Origin: Verrucomicrobiota bacterium
GTDB taxonomy: Bacteria; Verrucomicrobiota; Verrucomicrobiia; Limisphaerales; J093
DNA length: 64,000 nt
Reading direction: 5' to 3'
Assembly: GCA_016716505.1 (NCBI GenBank)
Contig: JADJWF010000001.1
Location: 1 to 64,000 of the forward strand
Each line of letters begins with the position of its first letter. The stretch's first letter is position 1. The translations under genes were made by a program, and so were the position numbers. Under the pieces are notes generated by a model. It had not been told where the DNA came from. It saw nothing but the letters and a program-made list of their open reading frames with translations, and did no database searches. This document shows positions 46,205 through 55,109 of this stretch, piece by piece.

Positions 46205-47026
46205 CTACAGGATGTACATCACCGGGAACAGAAAGATCCACACCAGCTCGACGAAGTGCCAGTAAAGCCCGGTCACCTCCACCCGGTTGGTGAACTGCTC
46301 GCGGGACTTTCGCCACAACCGATGCCCGGCCCCCCAATGGTAGAGCATCACGACGATGCCGCCAACCACGTGCAAGGCGTGGAGCCCGGAGAGCGTAAAA
46401 TAGATTGCGAGGTAGGTGTTGCGCCAGGGACCGAAGCTTTCGAGTTTGGCGATTTGCTCGACCGGCAGGCGCAGGGTCTGGTGGGTCGAATCCGGAACCG
46501 GCTCACCCTGCTTGGGGGCGTCCGGATGGAACGCGATTTCCCGGGGGGCGTTGGCCGAGGCTTTCAGCTTGGCGAGCGACCAGTTGAACGGTCTGCCCTC
46601 GATGTGGCCGGTCAATTCCGTGCCGTCCTTCAGCTTCACGAAGTAGTGGGTGAACTTGTCGTGGTATTCAAAGCTCTTGATGCTGATGAACAGCAGTGCC
46701 AAGAGGATCGTGCTGCCCATGTACAGCTTGAACTTGCCGAAGTCGTTTCCCTTCAGGGCAAGCCAGGACATGACCACCGTGATGCTGGAGCCAATCAGGA
46801 CAAACGTGTTCAGGGCGCCGATTGGCACGCTGAGCAAACCTTGCGGCCACTCCGGCGAGCCGACGCGCAGCAGGATGTAGGAGGAAAACAGCGCGCCGAA
46901 GAGCATCACTTCGGACGCAAGGAACAGCCAGAGGCCGATCTTGGCGTTGTACACGCCCGTGTCAGGCCGGGCTTCAGCGGTGTAGGGAATTTCCATGTCA
47001 AGAGGCGGGATCGCGGCAGCCGGCAT
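46205..47026 (-). CDS. coxC: Cytochrome c oxidase subunit III
   Basis: 273 residues from ATG 47026, which shares a base with the coxA stop (TAATG); ATG 46996 (MEIPYTAEARPDTG) is an alternative. Membrane segments include KIGLWLFLASEVMLFGALF with the conserved Glu, and the C-terminal TLSGLHALHVVGGIVVMLY and EVTGLYWHFVELVWIFLFP typical of CoxC. A hydrophilic insertion of ~65 residues (around KDGTELTGHIEGRPFNW) separates the two bundles and is longer than in most homologues. Subunit III stabilises the catalytic core and its proton uptake. Confidence 0.93.
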   Translation of the reverse strand: MPAAAIPPLDMEIPYTAEARPDTGVYNAKIGLWLFLASEVMLFGALFSSYILLRVGSPEWPQGLLSVPIGALNTFVLIGSSITVVMSWLALKGNDFGKFKLYMGSTILLALLFISIKSFEYHDKFTHYFVKLKDGTELTGHIEGRPFNWSLAKLKASANAPREIAFHPDAPKQGEPVPDSTHQTLRLPVEQIAKLESFGPWRNTYLAIYFTLSGLHALHVVGGIVVMLYHWGAGHRLWRKSREQFTNRVEVTGLYWHFVELVWIFLFPVMYIL

Positions 47027-48834
47027 TAATCCGGTTGGTTCTGCGGCGTGAAATCCTGGGGGCGGCCCGGAAGGCTGTACTCGTAAGGCCCGCGATGCAC
47101 CACCGGCGGCCGCGTGAAATTGCCATGCGGCGGCGGCGTGGGCGTCTGCCACTCAAGGGTGGTGGCCTGCCAGGGGTTGTCCGACTCGACCTTGCGCCCG
47201 TTCCGAATGCTCCAGAAGAAGTTGATGATGAAGGGCACTTGAGCCAGCCCCAGCAGCCACGCTGCGTGGGAAATGCCGACATTCAGCTTTATCGCCGTCG
47301 CAAGACCGTGCGCTAAGTCAGGCGCGGCTGAATAGGCCGCCCCACCGTCGTACATGCGGCGGTGCATGCCCTCCAGCCCTTGAATGAACATGGGCATGAA
47401 GATCAGGTTCATGAAGATGAGCGACAGGACGAAATGCACCTTGCCCCAGAACTCGTTCATGGTTCGGCCGGTGATCTTCGGGAACCAGTAGTACACGCCC
47501 GCGAACAGCGCGAAAATGGTTCCCGGCGCCACGACGTAGTGGAAGTGGCCGATGACGTAATACGTGTCATGCAAATGGATGTCGGTCGCGCTGAAGCCCA
47601 GGGGCAGGCCCGTGAGGCCGCCGATGCCGAACATCGGCAGAAACGCCAGCGCGAAAAGCATCGGGGTGTTGAAGCGGATGGAACCACCCCAAAGAGAAAG
47701 GAACAGCGACGTGAGGATGATCACCGAAGGGATCGAGATGATCATCGTCGTGGTCTGGAAGAACGTGCTGATCTTCGTGCCCATGCCCGTCAGATACATG
47801 TGGTGCGCCCACACCAGAAACGAGATGAATCCAAGCGCCATGCTCGCGTACACCAGCGACTTGTAACCGAATATCTGCTTGCGGGTGTTGTTCGCGATGA
47901 TTTCCGCCACGATCCCCATCGCCGGCAGAATCAGCACGTACACCTCCGGATGGGCGAGAAACCAAAACAGGTGCTGCCAGAGCAGCGGACTGCCACCGCC
48001 GCTGACCTCGAGCATTTGCCCTCCGACCACCAGACCGGTCGGCAGGAAGAAGCTCGTTCCGAACAGATTATCCATCAACTGCATGATGCCGGCGGCCTCG
48101 AGTGGCGGGAACGCCAGCAAGAGCAGAAAGGCGGTGACCAACTGCGCCCAGACGAAGAACGGCAGCCGCATCCAGTTCATGCCCGGCGCCCGGAGTTGAA
48201 TGATGGTGGTGATGATGTTCACCGAGCCGAGCAGCGAGGACGTGATGAGAAACACCATTCCCAGCAGCCACATGGTCTGGCCATCAATCTGGCGCGCGAG
48301 GTCCGCGACCGTCGCCAGCGGGGAATAAGAAGTCCACCCGGACTTTGCCGCGCCGCCGGGGATGAAAAAGCTGGCCAGCATGATGGCCCCACCAACGAAA
48401 TACACCCAGTAGCTCATCATGTTGAGCTTGGGAAACGCCATGTCCGGCGCGCCGATTTGCAGCGGCACCAGGTAGTTGGCAAACGCGCCGGCTGCCAGCG
48501 GCACGACCGCCAGAAAGATCATGATCGTGCCGTGCATCGCTCCGAAGGAGTTGTAGAGGTCGGGCGACATGATGCCACCGGTGGCCATGTCCGGTCCGAG
48601 CACCTTGAGCAGGAGATCCCCGAAGACGGGGATGGGCTTGCCGGGGTAGGCGAGCTGCCAGCGCATTAAAGCCATCAGCCCGTAACCGAGAAACATGAAC
48701 AGCAGGGCCGTGATGCCGTACTGGATTCCCACCACCTTGTGGTCCGTCGAGAAGATGTACTTCCGCACGAAACTCAACTCGTGATGGTCGTGGTGGGCGG
48801 TTTCGTGGATTCCAGCCGTCGCCGCGGTCTGCAT
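47026..48834 (-). CDS. coxA: Cytochrome c oxidase subunit I (aa3-type)
   Basis: 602 residues from ATG 48834; a TTG at 48909 would add 25. The catalytic core is complete: the heme a ligand in FGAMHGTIMIF, HPEVYVLILPAMG with the His-Tyr cross-link and the Glu of the D-channel (A1 type), WAHHMYLTGM with the CuB histidines, and HDTYYVIGHFHYVVAPGT with the two heme-binding histidines. It reduces O2 to water and pumps protons across the inner membrane. It precedes coxC with a one-base overlap; the operon order (minus strand) is coxA-coxC-IV-two small genes-coxB. Confidence 0.96.
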   Translation of the reverse strand: MQTAATAGIHETAHHDHHELSFVRKYIFSTDHKVVGIQYGITALLFMFLGYGLMALMRWQLAYPGKPIPVFGDLLLKVLGPDMATGGIMSPDLYNSFGAMHGTIMIFLAVVPLAAGAFANYLVPLQIGAPDMAFPKLNMMSYWVYFVGGAIMLASFFIPGGAAKSGWTSYSPLATVADLARQIDGQTMWLLGMVFLITSSLLGSVNIITTIIQLRAPGMNWMRLPFFVWAQLVTAFLLLLAFPPLEAAGIMQLMDNLFGTSFFLPTGLVVGGQMLEVSGGGSPLLWQHLFWFLAHPEVYVLILPAMGIVAEIIANNTRKQIFGYKSLVYASMALGFISFLVWAHHMYLTGMGTKISTFFQTTTMIISIPSVIILTSLFLSLWGGSIRFNTPMLFALAFLPMFGIGGLTGLPLGFSATDIHLHDTYYVIGHFHYVVAPGTIFALFAGVYYWFPKITGRTMNEFWGKVHFVLSLIFMNLIFMPMFIQGLEGMHRRMYDGGAAYSAAPDLAHGLATAIKLNVGISHAAWLLGLAQVPFIINFFWSIRNGRKVESDNPWQATTLEWQTPTPPPHGNFTRPPVVHRGPYEYSLPGRPQDFTPQNQPD

Positions 48835-48941
48835 GTGGTTCGCGTTCAATTCCAGGCTGACCGTTTTTGTCAGCTCCTTGGACAAAATTCGTTGACCGTG
48901 AAGGTACAAACCAGCCCCCCGGTGTCAACCGTGACGCGGGC

Positions 48942-49844
48942 TCAAATCATTCGGTCGAGCACCAGCAAGACCAGCAGGGCGGGCAGGTAAAGGATCGAAC
49001 CGAAAAAAAGGCAACGTGCTTCGCGGTCGGCGAGCGTCCGTCCAAACCGAAGCGACAAAACCAGAAACGCTGCCGTCAGCGCCAACAGGATGGCGCCGCC
49101 GACGGGGCCCGCCAGACCTGCGGGGACCGCCATCATCGCCGCCACCAGCAGCAACGCCGCCGCCACTCCGGAGTGACGCGCGGTGGACCGCCCGGTCGGA
49201 TCCACCACTGGCAGCATGGCGTAACCGCCTCGCGCGTAATCCTCGCGGTACATCCAGGCGATTGCCAGAAAGTGCGGGATCTGCCAGAGGAATTGGAGTC
49301 CAAAGAGCAGCCAGCCCCCCCAGCCCATCTCGTCGCGTGCCGCGATCCAGCCGATCACCGGCGGCAACGCGCCGGGGATGGCGCCGATCAGCGTGTTCCA
49401 CACCGTGACTGTCTTCAGCGGCGTGTAGATGAGCAGGTAGCTCAACAGCGTGGCACCGCCGACGAAAGCGGTCCAAGGACCGGCGGCCACCCCCAGCCAG
49501 ACCAGTCCGACCACCCCACAAGCCAGCCCAAACCTCAGCGCGGTGGCCGGCTCAATCCGACCGGCCGGGAGCGGTCGCCGACGCGTGCGCACCATGCGCG
49601 CATCGCGATCACGCTCCCAAAGTTGGTTGAGCGTAGCTGCCCCCGCCGCGAGGAGGGCGGTTCCGGCCAGAACGTGTGCCAGCTTCCAACCATCCACGCT
49701 GGCGGGAGAGCCAAGGTAAAAGCCAACGAAGGTCGTCAGCAACACGAGCAGCGTCAGCCGGGCCTTCACCAATTCCGCGAAGTCGGCAAGCCGCGCCCGG
49801 ATCGCCAGCCGGGGAGGAGACAGGACTTCAGCCGTGGCTTTCAT
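48942..49844 (-). CDS. ctaB: Protoheme IX farnesyltransferase
   Basis: 300 residues, a UbiA-type prenyltransferase with about nine helices. The first Asp-rich motif reads NQLWERDRDARMVRTRRRPL with PAG after it, exactly as in CtaB/CyoE, and YTPLKTVTVWNTLIGAIPGA is the second conserved block. It converts protoheme to heme O, the first step of heme A synthesis. It lies 15 bp downstream of ctaA and 107 bp upstream of the coxA start, so heme A formation and oxidase subunits are made together. Confidence 0.95.
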   Translation of the reverse strand: MKATAEVLSPPRLAIRARLADFAELVKARLTLLVLLTTFVGFYLGSPASVDGWKLAHVLAGTALLAAGAATLNQLWERDRDARMVRTRRRPLPAGRIEPATALRFGLACGVVGLVWLGVAAGPWTAFVGGATLLSYLLIYTPLKTVTVWNTLIGAIPGALPPVIGWIAARDEMGWGGWLLFGLQFLWQIPHFLAIAWMYREDYARGGYAMLPVVDPTGRSTARHSGVAAALLLVAAMMAVPAGLAGPVGGAILLALTAAFLVLSLRFGRTLADREARCLFFGSILYLPALLVLLVLDRMI

Positions 49845-49859
49845 TCCATTGCCATGATC

Positions 49860-51092
49860 TCAACCCGCGGTCGTTGCCCCAGCCAGACCGGGCTGCGGCT
49901 CCCGGCCCGTCGGTGAAGGCTCAACGAAGGCTGGCCGGACGCGGCACATGCGCGCCATGGCAGCCGCCGCCGCGCTCGCCACGACGAGCGTCAGCGCGCC
50001 GGTCACCATGTGCAGGGTGGCGATGTCCGCCGATTTGCCGGTCCAGACAGTCAGGGCGCCAAGGGCGATCTGGATGCCAATCAGAGCCAGCCAGACCGTC
50101 GTCAGGCGCCCGGCAGGCGTCTTCCGTCCAGCGTCGCGCCAGGTACGGAAGGTCAACCACGCAGCGAACGCGGCGATCAGGTAGGCGTTGGAGCGATGCA
50201 GCATGTGGAGGATCACGTCCGCTGCTTGAATCGGGCGCTGGGCCGTGGCTTCAACGCGCGTCCGATTGTAGGAGGCGAGCGACGTCGCGTCCGTTTTCGG
50301 CCAGACGCGGCCGTAGGCCAGCGGAAAGTCTGGAACTGCCAGCCCCGCGTGCCGATGGCGCATCGCCGCCCCAAGACCCAGTTGCGCCACGACCAACACG
50401 ACCGCCAGCCACCAGGCTCGCCGGAGACCGGGGGCGGCGATCGAGCCGGGTGCGATGCGATCCCGCCAGGCGCCGGAAAGCAGGGCGATGAAACAGATGA
50501 GCACCAGGAATCCCTGGGCGAGCATCCCGTGGACAAACCCCAGTTCATCTGCAAGCCAGACCACGCGCAACCCCCCGAGGGTGCCCTGCAGGATCACCGC
50601 CGCGAACGCCACCACCCCCAGCCACCGCAACGCCTGGCGATCCCGGGCAAACCGCGCCAAACCCCAGACCATTGCCACCGGAGCAAGGGCGGCCAGCGTG
50701 ATAAAGATGGGCACCTGCCACGAGCCCATCCTTCCCAGCAATCCCGCCACGCCGGTCATGACGATCACCCCCAACCAGCGCTGGCGACCGCTGGTCTCCC
50801 GCACCCAAAGGCCCACGGCCAGCACGGTGGTGAGCACGCCGACCAGCACACCCAGCAGGCGATGGGAGTGTTCGTACAGAATTCCTCCCATCCAGTGCGA
50901 AATCGGGAACGTGTACATGCTGTACCCGTACGAATTCGGCCAGTCCGGGACGGACAGCCCAGCACCTCGGCTCGTCACCAGGCCGCCGACGCTGATCAAC
51001 AGCAGCGTGGCCAGCATGGTAAGCCAGGCAAACCGTGACCACGGTAGGCTGGTGGGGTTGCTGCTTGAGTTGTCGCTGGGCTGGAGCGCCAT
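49860..51092 (-). CDS. ctaA: Heme A synthase (CtaA/COX15)
   Basis: 410 residues, eight helices in two related halves. Conserved histidines are seen in YEHSHRLLG, GFVHGMLAQ, MLHRSNAY and LHMVTGA, and the loop MRHRHAGLAVPDFPLAYG is characteristic. SRGAGLSVPDWPNSYG is its counterpart in the first half. The enzyme oxidises the methyl group of heme O to give heme A in the membrane. A terminator-like hairpin lies just ahead of its ATG and may limit read-through from the cupredoxin gene. Confidence 0.95.
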   Translation of the reverse strand: MALQPSDNSSSNPTSLPWSRFAWLTMLATLLLISVGGLVTSRGAGLSVPDWPNSYGYSMYTFPISHWMGGILYEHSHRLLGVLVGVLTTVLAVGLWVRETSGRQRWLGVIVMTGVAGLLGRMGSWQVPIFITLAALAPVAMVWGLARFARDRQALRWLGVVAFAAVILQGTLGGLRVVWLADELGFVHGMLAQGFLVLICFIALLSGAWRDRIAPGSIAAPGLRRAWWLAVVLVVAQLGLGAAMRHRHAGLAVPDFPLAYGRVWPKTDATSLASYNRTRVEATAQRPIQAADVILHMLHRSNAYLIAAFAAWLTFRTWRDAGRKTPAGRLTTVWLALIGIQIALGALTVWTGKSADIATLHMVTGALTLVVASAAAAAMARMCRVRPAFVEPSPTGREPQPGLAGATTAG

Positions 51093-51096
51093 GACT

Positions 51097-51134
51097 AAAA
51101 AAGAACCGCTGTTGCACCTCGGCCCCAGCGGTTC
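51097..51134 (-). terminator. Rho-independent terminator abutting the ctaA start
   Basis: On the minus strand GAACCGCTG (complement of 51126-51134) pairs perfectly with CAGCGGTTC (complement of 51103-51111), 9 bp with a 14-nt loop, followed by TTTTTT (51097-51102). It lies 38 bp past the cupredoxin stop and ends four bases before the ctaA ATG. It probably ends the cupredoxin transcript; being so close to ctaA it could also act as an attenuator. Confidence 0.8.
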
Positions 51135-51172
51135 CGTTGGACGAGTAATGGTCGCCCGTCGGGAGGTTGGTT

Positions 51173-51883
51173 TCAGCTACCCGGGAGCTCAACCGTGAAG
51201 TTCACTTCCTTCTTGTCGCCCTCGGCAACTTCGATCTCCTGGGTCAGGCCCTCGGCCGTTCCGTGCGTCTTCAAATGGTAAGCCACCACCGTGTACTTGC
51301 CCGCCGGCAGGCCCCCGGGCAGTTTGAATTTGCCGTCCTTGTCGGTCACCGCGAAGTACGGGTGGTCCATGACGCCCACGTAGGCGAACATCCACGGGTG
51401 AACATCGCACTTGAACCGGACCAGCACTTCCCGGGATGGGAAGGTATGGTCCTTCACCATGCCTTTGACCGGCTGACCGATGTTGAATTCCTTGTTGCCC
51501 GCCGCCTTGGGCGTCGCGTGGACGTTATGCATCAGGGGGTCGGAGTTCTTGATCTTGAAGAGCTGGTTGGTCATCACCCCCATCACGTACGGTTCGTACA
51601 TGCAGCCGACCTGGTCCAGTTCCGGCACTTTGTCGGACGCCGGTTTGCCTGCGGGAGCCTGTTTCAGGTACACGAAGACGTTCGCCAAGCCACCGTCTGG
51701 CGACACGACGTAGTGCCGGGTGGTCACGTCCTTGTCGTGCAGCTTCCCGCACATGGCATCGAATTCGATCTTACGTTCCGGAGGCGGCGTGCCTTTAAGC
51801 GACACTTTGCCCGAGATTTCGGCGGCGGACACCGCCAGACCACCCGCGAGGGTGGCGACAGCAATGACTGATGTTCTGGTCAT
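51173..51883 (-). CDS. Secreted cupredoxin-like protein upstream of the oxidase genes
   Basis: 236 residues, signal peptide MTRTSVIAVATLAGGLAVSA cleaved near residue 21. Plastocyanin-type copper ligands are likely His119 or His122 (LMHNVHATP), Cys159, His162 and Met165 in FKCDVHPWMFAYVGVMDHPY. The C-terminal part (DKDGKFKLPGGLPAGKYTVV) looks like a carboxypeptidase-regulatory/transthyretin-like domain. It could carry electrons to, or copper for, the aa3 oxidase. A terminator separates it from ctaA, so it may be made in larger amount than the downstream genes. Confidence 0.85.
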   Translation of the reverse strand: MTRTSVIAVATLAGGLAVSAAEISGKVSLKGTPPPERKIEFDAMCGKLHDKDVTTRHYVVSPDGGLANVFVYLKQAPAGKPASDKVPELDQVGCMYEPYVMGVMTNQLFKIKNSDPLMHNVHATPKAAGNKEFNIGQPVKGMVKDHTFPSREVLVRFKCDVHPWMFAYVGVMDHPYFAVTDKDGKFKLPGGLPAGKYTVVAYHLKTHGTAEGLTQEIEVAEGDKKEVNFTVELPGS

Positions 51884-52239
51884 AAATAAACCGATGTGAA
51901 GTTGCGACTGCGACTCCCGAGGAGATGTAGCATCAGGCGGAGTCGGCGCAAGAGCATTCCCCCGATTTGGCCACCGCTGGCACCAGCACCGTCGCGCCCC
52001 GGGCGCTCGCTCCCGCGCGACCCACTGCCGGCAACGCCGGCTCAGTCGCTTGGGCAGGAAGAGGAGTTCGTCATCCGCGTTTTCACCCGCCAGCCCGGGC
52101 AGTCGTCCCGCAAATCCAATACCTTGATCGCAACCATCTGGTTGCAGGCCCGCAAGGCGATCAGGCCGCAAATCGGGTTGGCCCGCAGCGCCGTGCTGGG
52201 CGGCGCGTTGCAGGGAAGTCGGCGCGCTCTAAACTGCGG
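51884..52239. other. Divergent promoter region between cupredoxin and sugar phosphorylase
   Basis: About 355 bp. On the minus strand 52042-52248 could encode 68 residues with several cysteines (NPICGLIALRACNQM, VLDLRDDCPGWRV), which look somewhat protein-like but match nothing I know and overlap the phosphorylase start. Otherwise no gene, tRNA or terminator is seen. Promoters for both flanking genes should be here. Confidence 0.4.
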
Positions 52240-54091
52240 ATGGTGCAAGATTGCTCACTTCCCCTCTCCGTTCGCGACCGCCTTGGTCGCTTGCTCGGTT
52301 CTCTCTACGGGCCGGCCGTTGGGGCCGAGACCGCAGACAATCTGTGTGTGGCGATCAAGCAGCACTTGGGCACCGTGCCGGCGTCGCCCGCCGCGCAGCC
52401 GCTTTCCGAGCGGGATGTCCTGCTCATCACCTACCCCGACCAGGTGCGCGAGCCGGTTGTCGCGCCGCTGCGGACGCTCGCGCGATTCTGCCAGGAGCAA
52501 CTCGGCGATGTGATCAGCGGCGTCCATCTGTTGCCCTTCTACCCGTGGTCCTCCGATGATGGGTTTGCCGTAAAGGACTATCGCGCCGTTGCCCCCGAAT
52601 ATGGCTCCTGGGCCGACGTGGCAGCGTTTCGCCCACGCTTCGATCTGATGTTTGACGGGGTGTTCAACCATCTCTCGGCAGGATCCGAGTGGTTCCAGCG
52701 GTTTCTCCGGGATGATCCGGCGTTTCGGGACTTTTTCGTCACCGTGCGGGGCGACGCGGACCTTTCCCAAGTCCTCCGGCCAAGGGCGCTGCCGCTGTTG
52801 ACAGAATTCGCCACCGCGCGGGGGCCGGAGCGCGTTTGGACTACCTTCAGCGCGGATCAAGTGGACCTGAATCTCAAGAACCCGCGTGTGCTGCTGGCGT
52901 TGGTCGAGACGCTGTTGTTTTACGTCGGGCAGGGTGCCCGGTTCATCCGGCTCGATGCGATTGCCTTTTTGTGGAAGGAGCCGGGCACGCCCTGCATCCA
53001 CCTGCCGCAGACGCACGCCGTCATTCAGATTTTTCGCGCGGTGCTTGATGCCGTCGCGCCCGACGCGCGGCTCATCACCGAGACCAACGCCGCACGCCGA
53101 CAACCTCGCGTATTTCGGCGACGGCACCAACGAGGCCCAACTGGTCTATAACTTCGCCCTGCCGCCACTGGTCCTGCACGCGCTCCTCCGGGGTGACGCG
53201 CGAACCCTGACCGCTTGGGCGGCAACGCTCCGGACGCCTTCGGATCAAACCACGTTCTTCAATTTCGTGGCCTCGCATGACGGCATCGGGCTGAACCCGG
53301 TGCGCGGCATCCTCCCGCCGGCGGAAATCCAGTTCCTGGTCGAACGGTGTCGGGCGCACGGCGGGCTGATCGGCCTCAAACAAAATCCCGATGGCTCCAC
53401 CAGCCCTTACGAGTTGAACATCGTTTATTTCGACGCCGTGAACGACCCGGCGGCGGAGGAGCCGCTCGCCATCCAAGTCCGTCGTTTCCTCGTCTCGCAG
53501 GCGATCCTGCTCTCGCTCGCCGGCGTGCCCGGCATCTACTTCCACTCGCTGTTCGGTTCGCGGAATGACACCGACGGCGCGCGGAGCAGCGGCATTCCCC
53601 GACGCATTAATCGCCAAAAACTGCCGCTGGCGGAGCTGCGGGCAGAGCTCGCCCAACCCGGTTCGCTGCGCGCCGTGGTTTTCAGGCAGTATCGGGAGTT
53701 GCTCCGGGTGCGTCGAGGCGAGCCGGCCTTCGCGCCGCGCGCACCCCAGCGAATCTGGGACGTGGACCGCCGGGTCTTTGCCGTCGAGCGCACGGCGGAC
53801 GCGGGGCGGTCAGTGCTGTGCCTCCACAACGTCAGCGATCAACGAGTGATGCTCGATCTGGTCAGCCAGGTCCCCGGTGTTTTGAATCCCCGGCGAGACT
53901 TGGACCGATGGCCCCAGGGCGCTCCTGGTTCCTGGGTGGACTTGCTGGCCAAGGCGTCGGAAGCAACGCCGATGGACGGCGTTGCCCGTTGCGCGCCGGA
54001 TGGTCGAACGCGGCTGGTGCTGGAGCCCTACGCGGTTCGCTGGCTCGCGGCGGCAGGCTTGGGCGTGCGCCAGCTCGTGGCTGCCGGTTAG
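52240..54091 (+). pseudogene. GH13_18 sucrose/glucosylglycerate-phosphorylase-like gene with a frameshift
   Basis: The first part (ATG 52240) reads VLLITYPDQVREPV, GVHLLPFYPWSSDDGF, FDLMFDGVFNHLS, then GARFIRLDAIAFLWKEPG with the nucleophile Asp (codon 52954-52956) and RLITETN with the acid/base Glu (53080-53082). Right after this, the frame changes: the continuation HADNLAYFGDGTNEAQLVYN is in another frame, followed by FVASHDGIGLNPVRG and a full C-terminal domain to 54091. The break is at 53089-53092 (gccg where gccccg would be in frame). The combined protein, ~610 residues, has the family length. GH13_18 enzymes split sucrose or glucosylglycerate with phosphate. The gene is either inactivated or carries a sequencing deletion in a C run. 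Confidence 0.85.
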
Positions 54092-54201
54092 CGCGCCGCG
54101 CCGGCGAACCGGCTCGGGTTCCCCGGACCCGGGCGCGTCAGCGGGTGGCGCGATCAGGCTTGCGCTTGCGCGTGAGGCGTCGTGGCGACTACGCTTCGTC
54201 C

Positions 54202-55038
54202 ATGTCTGCCGCACTTTCCGCACGCCTCGCCGTATGCAGTTGGTCGCTCCAGCCGGCCTCCGCTGAAGACTTCTTCGAGAAGCTCGCCGCCACGGGGATC
54301 TCGCGCGTCTCCATCGCGCTCGACCCCATCCGCGAGAACGCCGGCGGCGCTTGGTCCAACTTCAAAGAACACGCGGCGCGACGGGGGATCACCTGCGTTT
54401 CGGGCATGATGACCGCAATCGGCGAAGACTATTCGACCCTTGAGTCCATCAAGAGGACCGGCGGTGTTGTGCCCGACGAACACTGGGAGGGCAACTGGCG
54501 CAATTTCCAGGCGAACGCCGACCTGGCCGTTCACCTCGGACTCAAGTTCGTCATGTTTCACGCGGGATTCCTGCCCCACGAAGAGAGCGATCCCGACTTC
54601 GCCAAGCTGCTGGATCGCTTGAGCCGCATCGCCGATCTCTTCGCGGCGCGCGGGATGGCGATTGGCTTCGAGACCGGCCAGGAGACGGCGGACACGCTCG
54701 CAGCCTTCCTGCGCAAACTCGACCGTCCGAACGTGGGCATCAACTTCGATCCGGCGAACATGCTCCTCTACGACAAGGGCGATCCCATCGCGGCGCTGCG
54801 CACGCTGGGGCCGTGGCTCCGGCAATGTCATTTGAAGGACGCCACGAGGACGAAGGTTCCCGGGACCTGGGGCGAAGAAGTCGTGCTGGGGACCGGGCAG
54901 GTGGACTGGCGGGCGTTTTTCGGGGTGCTCCGCGAACTGAACTTCACGGGCGACCTGTGCATCGAGCGCGAGGCCGGCGCCCAGCGCGTGGCCGACATCC
55001 GCGCGGCGCGGGCATACCTTGAATCGTTGCCGGTCTGA
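54202..55038 (+). CDS. Sugar phosphate isomerase/epimerase (xylose-isomerase-like TIM barrel)
   Basis: 278 residues from ATG 54202. Metal-binding TIM-barrel signatures are KFVMFHAGFLPHEES, AIGFETGQETADTLAAFL with the catalytic Glu, VGINFDPANMLLYDKGDP, and RQCHLKDAT with His-Lys-Asp. The end reads GDLCIEREAG with the last metal-binding Glu. Members convert keto sugars or inositols. It is followed by an oxidoreductase gene 71 bp away; such pairs often degrade unusual sugars or inositol derivatives. The exact substrate cannot be told. Confidence 0.88.
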   Translation: MSAALSARLAVCSWSLQPASAEDFFEKLAATGISRVSIALDPIRENAGGAWSNFKEHAARRGITCVSGMMTAIGEDYSTLESIKRTGGVVPDEHWEGNWRNFQANADLAVHLGLKFVMFHAGFLPHEESDPDFAKLLDRLSRIADLFAARGMAIGFETGQETADTLAAFLRKLDRPNVGINFDPANMLLYDKGDPIAALRTLGPWLRQCHLKDATRTKVPGTWGEEVVLGTGQVDWRAFFGVLRELNFTGDLCIEREAGAQRVADIRAARAYLESLPV

Positions 55039-55109
55039 TCCGTCGCTGGCAGTCCACGCCTTCTGTTTCAAGCAGTAAGCATCAACCCTCAACTCGAACA
55101 AAGCTTACC

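Noticed and set aside
46256..48669. Long plus-strand frames opposite coxC and coxA
   Set aside because: Products rich in His, Arg, Glu and Gln are typical antisense shadows of membrane-protein genes.
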